This document shows positions 28,379 through 64,000 of a stretch of 64,000 bases of DNA, one piece after another. The DNA lies in NCBI GenBank assembly GCA_020137815.1, contig CM035360.1, positions 6,142,059-6,206,058 on the forward strand. The letters run 5' to 3'. A program made the position numbers and the translations under genes. Every line of letters starts with the position of its first letter. Position 1 is the first letter of the stretch. The DNA comes from Hormiphora californensis. Its lineage: Eukaryota; Ctenophora; Tentaculata; Cydippida; Pleurobrachiidae. The notes below the pieces were generated by a model. It had not been told where the DNA came from. It worked only from the letters and a program-made list of their open reading frames with translations, and did not search any database.

Positions 28379-29612
28379 GACATAAAGGGAGAGAAATATA
28401 ACCAGCATATATATTGGGTTAGCTATGCAAGATAGTGCTAGGCTGGTCAGGGGTGTCGATGTGTCCTGTCAACGCAAGTACTGGAGTTTTTGTGTGAGAG
28501 AGGGCTTGGAGTTGGCTGCATATGATATAGCTTGCAGAGGCGAGAGAGAGAGAGAAAAAGAGAGAAAGAGAGAGAACAAGAGAGAATAAGAGAGAACAAG
28601 AGAGAACGAGAGAGAACGAGAGAAAGATTTTTAGATAAAAGTTCTGAAGTTAACCAGAAAAGTAGTTTGATAAATAGGCATGGGAATAATATAAGGATTG
28701 TTTGCCGCATATATATTCTCCCTGTCTGTATCCTACTAGATAGTAGATACTATCTCTTTTGTGCGGCCACTTCCCTTGGATTAAACTTCTTGGCCTTTGA
28801 GAGAGAATCACCACTACTACTACTAAATAGTAGATAACAACAGCATGATGGGCATGCGTTCCCCAGCTGCACACTTCTCTCTGTTGGCTGGCTGACCTCC
28901 TACATTTTGTACTGCTTCCCCTTCCCTTGTATAACACCAAACCTAGCTTTCCTAGCTTGTACTACACCAGACGTTAATAAAGCTATCCTCATGTACCCTA
29001 AATTGGTTCCTTTCAACAGCTTTACAAGCTATCTCTAATTTCTAACTAAGTTAGGCCTCAAGTTCCGAATATATTTTATCCTGTTTTAACACCCCTGTGT
29101 GTGTGTGTGCTTGTAGGTCTGCCCTATCATGACTGAGTTGTTCCTAGTCCGCTGTTTTAGTTGGCTTCATAGTGTGTGGGAGATAGTGCTGCTTCTCTTG
29201 ATATTTGTCATGACCTCAGTTAGCAGTATAACAATATATTTATTTTGGTTCCATAAAATCGTTGACCAAGGCCTGCAGTTCTATTTGATTTGTGCATTTT
29301 AAACCCTAGACTGACCAAATAATGCAACATTTTATTCCGTGTTTTTACACGTTCTGCACGTGCAGCTACCGCAACCCCCAGTGAAACGCATACCAAATTG
29401 TGTATAGTGGAGTGCACTGCATGCTGCCTGATGAGATTAGCCCATAGACCTAGTGTAGCTGCACAGAGTTTGGAGTTTTACCCCTTCCTTCACACTCCCC
29501 TCACACGTAGATTTAATGAATAATTCGTTGAGCTAAAAAGCTAATTAATTCCCTTATCAATCACAGTAATCCCCTAATTGTAGAGGGCTACGAGAGAAAG
29601 AGCACGTGAGAG
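25493..29612. other. Intergenic, GA/CT-rich, promoter side of the large + strand gene
   Basis: GA/CT tracts at 26030-26105, 27085-27190 (GA) facing 27205-27234 (CT), 27345-27480 (GA), 28250-28380 (GA) and 28540-28628 (GA), plus poly-A at 27876-27889. I see no coding exon or RNA gene. The only clear landmark is the start context at 29613. Confidence 0.6.
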
Positions 29613-58512
<28,900 letters not shown>

Positions 58513-60263
58513 TTTAAGTCTTTTGGAAAATTGTTTGCGTGGTTCTGAAATATGAGGGCTGGGGCTCTCAAAGGCATTTTTAAGTTAGACATACCAGTTA
58601 TTTTACACTTATTATTAGTTGTGTGTGTTGGGGGGTGTTTCTATAAATTAATTCGCGGTTGGTGGTTGTAGTTGGTAATACGGTACGTGGTGTCGCCATG
58701 TTGTTATTGAACCAGTGGCCTAATAACCACTAAATAAATGCACTTGTTGCTTTAACAATATCTTGGCTTTTTGGTTTGCTTCGAGTGTTTCTTAGAGCTG
58801 TCTGCATCCTCTCTCTTGTATAACAGCTCTCTGCCTGATAATCTCTCTATAAGCTCTCCCTCCCTCTGTTGTATTTAGTTGTACACGCTCCAGTGCAGCT
58901 CCCCAGCCATGAATCCCCTCTACAATACCACCCCCTTGAGGGGGAACTGTTCCCCAGATTGTGCAGGGATCACAACAATCTCCCTCTACACCATCTTTTC
59001 CCCTCTACAGTCTACAACAACTCTCTCTACACAGAGCTTTACAATAATCTCCCCCATCCCCTCACCAAGATCTGGTTCATAAATCTTTTATAGGTTGCTC
59101 TATTGTTCTTGCCTAACATGGTTCAAACAGTGCAGGTCTTATCTTGTACAGTCCATTCGTTTTTTGGTGTTGTTTCTCTTCCAGTTCCAGCTGGATCATT
59201 TTGGTATAGGTTATTCCAGCGACCCACTAGTCGCTTCACTACCGGAATTTGCTTTCCTCTACATGCTGTTGTGTGCCTCCTCTCCCTCTTTCTCTCTCTA
59301 TCTCTCTCGATGCATATAATTTATGTCTTTTGGAAAATTGTTTGCGTGGTTCTGAAATATGAGGGCTGGGGCTCTCTAAAGGCATTTTTAAGTTAGACAT
59401 ATAATACCAGTTATTTTACACTTATTATTAGTTATTATTAGTTGTGTGTGTTGGGGGGTGTTTCTATAAATTAATTCGCGGTTGGTGGTTGTAGTTGGTA
59501 ATACGGTACGTGGTATCGCCATGTTGTTATTGAACCAGTGGCCTATAATAACCACTAAATAAATGCACTTGTTGCTTAATATCTTGGCTCCATTCTTTAG
59601 CTGTTTTTGTTTGCTTCGAGTGTCAGAACTGTCTGCATCCTCTCTCTTGTATAACAGCTCTCTGCCTGATAATCTCTCTATAAGCTCTCCCTCCCTCAGT
59701 TGTATTTAGTTGTACACGCTCCAGTGCAGCTCCCCAGCCATGAATCCCCTCTACAATACCACCCCCTTGAGGGGGAACTGTTCCCCAGATTGTGCAGGGA
59801 TCACAACAATCTCCCTCTACACCATCTTTTCCCCTCTACAGTCTACAACAACTCTCTCTACACAGAGCTTTACAATAATCTCCCCCATCCCCTCACCAAG
59901 ATCTGGTTCATAAATCTTTTATAGGTTGCTCTATTGTTCTTGCCTAACATGGTTCAAACAGTGCAGGTCTTATCTTGTACAGTCCATTCGTTTTTTGGTG
60001 TTGTTTCTCTTCCAGTTCCAGCTGGATCATTTTGGTATAGGTTATCTTTGTTCGCCAGGGGCCAGAACTTGTTTGCATTGCCACTCGTTTGTTTTCAAAA
60101 AACCAAAATCAACAGCTTTATTGGCAGGCAGCCCAGCTGTTAGACCACGTTAATTTTGCCTAAATTTGTACAGTGACCCTATTTGAATCTAGTGCAGGTT
60201 ATGAAGCGTCGTCACAGTGTGGCAGCTTTTGGCCGAAACCAGTGCAACATGCCCTTTCAGGTA

Positions 60264-60400
60264 CAGTCGGACCCCGATTTACCGGAATGCTCGGGGGAAA
60301 GGGTTTTGCCCGGTATATCGGGGTGCTCGGTATATCGGGGTTAAATACTGTTAATTTCTTATATCGGGGGAAGTTTATCCTCCTGGTAAATCGGGATTCA
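60264..60400 (+). mobile_element. pogo-like MITE fragment
   Basis: CAGTCGGACCCCGATTTACC start preceded by TA, closely similar to 48837-48960. The right end is lost or diverged. Confidence 0.75.
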
Positions 60401-60866
60401 TGAGTTATGCATAAACGTGTGATTGAGAAGCATAAACACATTTGTTATTTTAAATCAAGAAACACGTAAAAACATTAAAATCGGGTCGCTCCTCCTCCTC
60501 TTCTCGTAATATTTTCACTTTCTAATTACCCCAACAGCGAACAGTCAGCTAAAATAAATATACAAGATTATACACCGGGTGAACTAACCATCGTTAATAT
60601 ACTAAAAGATATGATGCCTATATTTTAAACCCAACTCATTTATAAGGCCCTGATATACATGATAGTAAATTAGGGCTTCGGAAAATCGTTTTCGGCCAAT
60701 ATAATATAGCTCACAAAAAATACCTGCTCACAGTAAAACGTGAAACCACAGCGCAATTACATGTTCAGCGACATTTTATGTCCCAGAAACCACGAAAAAA
60801 GAACCCCTTGTTTTTATATCCTAAAACACCATAACATAATGCATAATATTGTTCTACCCTGAATCA
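60401..60866. other. Intergenic, no feature seen
   Basis: AT-rich unique sequence forming the 3' flank of the GPCR gene. Confidence 0.6.
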
Positions 60867-62039
60867 TCACTTCCTTTCAATAGGATCCTTCATTCTCAGT
60901 GTTCCCTTTGCCAACACGCCACCCCTCATTAGAGGTCTATGTTGGTTGCCGGATATGTTGTGGAACTGTATGGAAACTCCTCCCACATCTCCCCCTGTCC
61001 CCCGAGTATCGCGTTCCATCATACCCAACTTTCGCAGAACGGTTACCCGAAGCCGCTTTATCCTGCTAAAATACACCACGGGGTTTGCAAGAGAGTTTAG
61101 GGGGACACAGAAGCAGTAGATGAAGTTGGAGAGGTAGTAGGTGGGGGCATCAAACGAGGTGTAACTCTCAAACTGGTCGGATAGTCCTAATTTATCGAGT
61201 TTTTTATAGTTAACATCATCCAGAGTCAGGAAGATATTGGCAATGGACATGGGGAGATTGAAGATCACGTATAGGAATGTCAGGAGCACAATAGTCAGAG
61301 TTGCAGAGTTTTTAGCAGCAGTAGATCCAATAGGTGCAGCCCCATTGCTCACCTTCTGGATACACGATGACTCTCTGCCAGGTCTCTTGCTGCTTTGCAA
61401 CACCCCGTATGAGATGACACATGATAGAATGACGGGAAGGACGGGAACCCAATACCACGTGATGGTGGGGATCACGTGCTTGAAGTAGTGTTCTGGTGTT
61501 ATAACAATATAGGAGCAGTCAACATAGTTCGCACTATACGCACCATGCCCTCCATACCAGTACAGGATGGAGCCTGTTATCAGCTGGAGGATAAAGGTAA
61601 AGAGGATGGGTATCACAATAGCTCGTTTTGAGATGCGGATCTTGAGGGGAAACAGAATGGAAAGTGTTCGTGTTATGGAGAGAATGGCAACGAGAGCCAC
61701 ACTTTGTCGAGATAGGATCTGCCAGAGAAAATGCCATACGTCACAGAAAATGTGGCTTCGGAACAGACCAGGTCTCCGTCCCGTTAGATAACTCACTCCT
61801 ACGGGTAGTTGGAGTAGAGAGATAAACACATCCACTAGGGTGATTAGAATGTAGATAACCGTGCAGTTGTCCTTCCGTTGGGAGGAGAAGTAGGCACAGG
61901 CCGCAAAGTTACCCAGGGTACCCAGGAAGAAGCAGATTAGGGAGAGGATTCCATAGCAGATGTCTATTGCATGGTTGTAGTTATCCGCGGAGTAGATAAC
62001 CTCAAGGGATTCATTGAGCTCAGTTTCATTGAATGTCAT
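60867..62039 (-). CDS. Class A (rhodopsin-type) GPCR, single exon, 390 aa
   Basis: One uninterrupted frame from ATG 62039. Two N-glycosylation sites (NET, NES) in a short N-terminus, then seven hydrophobic helices at about residues 26-50, 58-82, 95-120, 135-158, 188-213, 245-270 and 305-330. Class A landmarks: GN in TM1 (GTLGNFAACAYF), D in TM2 (ITLVDVFISLLQLP), Cys before TM3 (FCDVWHF) and in loop 2 (VDCSYIV), NPVVY in TM7. The DRY motif is replaced by TRT (SITRTLSILFPL) and the TM6 CWxP by FNLP. Length is normal. Ligand cannot be told; the changed DRY suggests altered coupling or basal activity (inference). Intronless orphan receptors of this style are common in invertebrate expansions. Confidence 0.93.
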   Translation of the reverse strand: MTFNETELNESLEVIYSADNYNHAIDICYGILSLICFFLGTLGNFAACAYFSSQRKDNCTVIYILITLVDVFISLLQLPVGVSYLTGRRPGLFRSHIFCDVWHFLWQILSRQSVALVAILSITRTLSILFPLKIRISKRAIVIPILFTFILQLITGSILYWYGGHGAYSANYVDCSYIVITPEHYFKHVIPTITWYWVPVLPVILSCVISYGVLQSSKRPGRESSCIQKVSNGAAPIGSTAAKNSATLTIVLLTFLYVIFNLPMSIANIFLTLDDVNYKKLDKLGLSDQFESYTSFDAPTYYLSNFIYCFCVPLNSLANPVVYFSRIKRLRVTVLRKLGMMERDTRGTGGDVGGVSIQFHNISGNQHRPLMRGGVLAKGTLRMKDPIERK

Positions 62040-63102
62040 ATCACGTGCACTTTCCTAAAAGATATGGGGGTTTTTATAGCGGTTATCATTTTGCATTTGA
62101 GTAAGGGGTGAGAGGTGACAAATTTTGCAATGAACAAAAAAAGGCAAGATCACAAATCACTCGATAACAATACAATACAACTACAGAGTTGTAATGTAGA
62201 CAGCTCAGCTGAGTAAGACACGGTGTGTGTGGAGACTATTATATTGTTCCCTCCGCCGCCGCAGACAATATTTGCTGCATTTCATGAGACATGTGACAGG
62301 TCCTACAATTACCACACATGAGAGGGAGGGGCAGAGGGTACTGGGTATAATAGCGGAGGTATAGCGGATCAGCAATGAGGTGGTTATAGCGGAGCAAAGA
62401 CTGCTGGAAGGTGTCAAAATTTAGGTATAAAGTACTGTAAGACACATGCAATCAGGGAGTCATAAGTCTGGAGATGAATAAGACATTAGCAGCAATCACC
62501 TCAATTTACACACACACCCTTGCTTCTTACACAAGGATTCAGCCCTTTAGTCCCTACATATAAAGCTTTAGATTCAAACAGGTTCAAAAATTCATCATTA
62601 CTATACTAAAACATTTATTGAACTGTTCTGTCTCGAAGGGTTCAAAACATTGAAACTAAAACAGGGTGAATGAACTTGGTGCTATATATCACCACAGTAA
62701 GAGGACTGAAGGGCGATATACTACAGCAGCACTCGATATATCTCTTGGATATATCTGAATTTCTCTCTACTCGGTGTAGTAGACTCTCATCAAGATGTGC
62801 AGACATTGTTCCATGAGAATGTGAGGAGAACCTGGATGAGGAATGTGGATGGGGAGAAGGAACGAATATAATGACTCTGCAGTTCCTCCTAATAATAATG
62901 GCCCTATTGAGGATCTGAACATGACCTTTGAGGACTGCTGCACAATACTTCATTTTCATGGGGTTTTATGGGGTTTTCATAACTCACTTATTTCAAATCC
63001 AACGGAAACTGTTATACCATTCGTGTGTAGCGAAAAGCAGGTTTCTTGTCTTGTGAAACGCATGAGGTGCATCATGTAAATTTACTACAAGATTCCAGGT
63101 TT

Positions 63103-63184
<82 letters not shown>

Positions 63185-63185
63185 C

Positions 63186-63244
<59 letters not shown>

Positions 63245-63548
63245 TCTCCCTATTTTTCATCTTCAGTTTTAGTCTTTCACACACGCTTGGCCACACAGCA
63301 GCCTATGTATGTGTAAGGAGAGAAGCAGGCAAATTGGTATTTCCCCTATACCCACAGCAGCCTGTAGCAACATATACGCCGTTCAACCTTTCTCGCAACT
63401 TTGTGTAATTGTGCTAGCTCCGTTTTTTTGTACTCGTATTTTCTACACCCCTAGTACACTATCAAAAGCGGTGTCTTCAGGCGATCACATTACACACTTG
63501 TTGGGGAACTTGTTCAAAGACTATCAAAGCAGTCACAGCTAAAGCACC
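62040..63548. other. Intergenic between divergent GPCR and + strand gene
   Basis: Holds the upstream regions of both genes and two (CT)n tracts (63098-63180 and 63190-63238). No exon seen. Confidence 0.6.
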
Positions 63549-64000
63549 ATGATGGGGATGAGTGATGTGGTGGTGGCGGTCAGAAAACCCCCTCCACGGT
63601 CCATCATCGCAACTATTGATGTGTCAGCAGGCACCTCGACCACCCAGAAACTCAGCAAAATGGTGAACTTCAATAACGCAGTAAAGACATTTCTCATCCC
63701 GGTGCGGGTTCCAACAATGACCGTTACCCCTAACAACAACACAATTCACCTCTACCCTGCTCCTCCGCAAACAGTCGAGGATGCTGATAGTCCTCCCCCT
63801 CCACCAAAGAGTTGTAACATGGAGTTTTATGTGAACAACATGAAGTTCACTGCAACTGTTCACTATCCCAATCCTCCTCCACCACCTCCTTCTCCTCCTC
63901 TACCACCACCTATCGAGAGGGATTGCGATCTGGATAGTATTTGTAGTGAGCTAGATTTGGAGAGTCTACCACCCTCCCGGGCTACTACACCAGAGAACAA
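63549..64000 (+). CDS. Proline-rich protein, 5' end only (cut by window end)
   Basis: ATG at 63549 (context CACCATGATGG, a good Kozak match) opens 150 codons without a stop to the window end. The first 60 residues (MMGMSDVVVAVRKPPPRSII, TQKLSKMVNFNNAVKTFLIP) look like folded sequence. Then come a Pro run (DSPPPPPK), a short strand-like part (CNMEFYVNNMKFTATVHY), a second Pro-rich stretch with about 16 prolines (NPPPPPPSPPLPPP) and an acidic end (DCDLDSICSELDLES). Poly-Pro tracts of this type bind SH3, WW or profilin modules. I do not recognise the gene. Confidence 0.75.
   Translation, partial: MMGMSDVVVAVRKPPPRSIIATIDVSAGTSTTQKLSKMVNFNNAVKTFLIPVRVPTMTVTPNNNTIHLYPAPPQTVEDADSPPPPPKSCNMEFYVNNMKFTATVHYPNPPPPPPSPPLPPPIERDCDLDSICSELDLESLPPSRATTPEN

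Noticed and set aside
29425-29460. CTGATGAG words as hammerhead ribozyme core
   Set aside because: Checked at 7301, 25516, 29430, 44578 and 50373; none has the matching GAAA and stems.

Overview
The window is animal nuclear DNA: spliced genes with GT-AG introns of about 60 bp to 6 kb, very heavy CT/GA microsatellites, many non-autonomous DNA transposons, and an intronless class A GPCR. The species cannot be named from the sequence. An invertebrate is certain in style and a cnidarian-like animal is a guess. I rebuilt exons by hand from splice consensus, reading-frame phase and codon continuity; the two large gene models close in frame at every junction.

Layout. 1-3156 (+): 3' part of an hnRNP F/H-type RNA-binding protein. 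4649-15302 (-): a nine-exon gene for a 682-residue Tyr/Ser-rich, Ala-Pro-Glu-repeat protein, with a 6.4 kb intron packed with transposons. 15500-16015 (-): remnant of a small membrane protein broken by two TAG codons. 17130-18631: a transposon made almost wholly of TTTGGCGCCAAA words. 19158-19816: two satellites. 20982-25492 (-): a degraded non-LTR retrotransposon (RT plus restriction-like endonuclease) followed by three tandem two-hairpin units. 29613-58512 (+): a gene of about 27 exons for a roughly 2600-residue protein with Tyr/Gly/Ser-rich, acidic, charged single-helix and seven-fold beta-rich repeat regions. 60867-62039 (-): class A GPCR. 63549-64000 (+): 5' end of a proline-rich protein gene, cut by the window.

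How the parts relate. The 682-residue and 2600-residue proteins share a Tyr/Ser-rich start and a C-terminal motif pair (SRFG-x-K and VGK-[LV]-N), so they look like members of one structural-protein family placed close together. Nothing identifies a catalytic function in either; a cytoskeletal or other scaffold role is inference.

Mobile DNA. Four elements end in GG-rich inverted repeats and are flanked by perfect 8-bp duplications (ATCCATTT, TACCCGGT, GAAAATTC, GTTATAGT). Three of them begin with a pure G run and end with a pure C run, and a fifth, shorter G/C-run element is nested inside the first. There is also an inverted-dimer piggyBac element, three TA-flanked or pogo-like MITEs, and a 1.3 kb fold-back element 17 bp past a splice donor. 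Three unrelated elements sit in one 28-bp tandem array.
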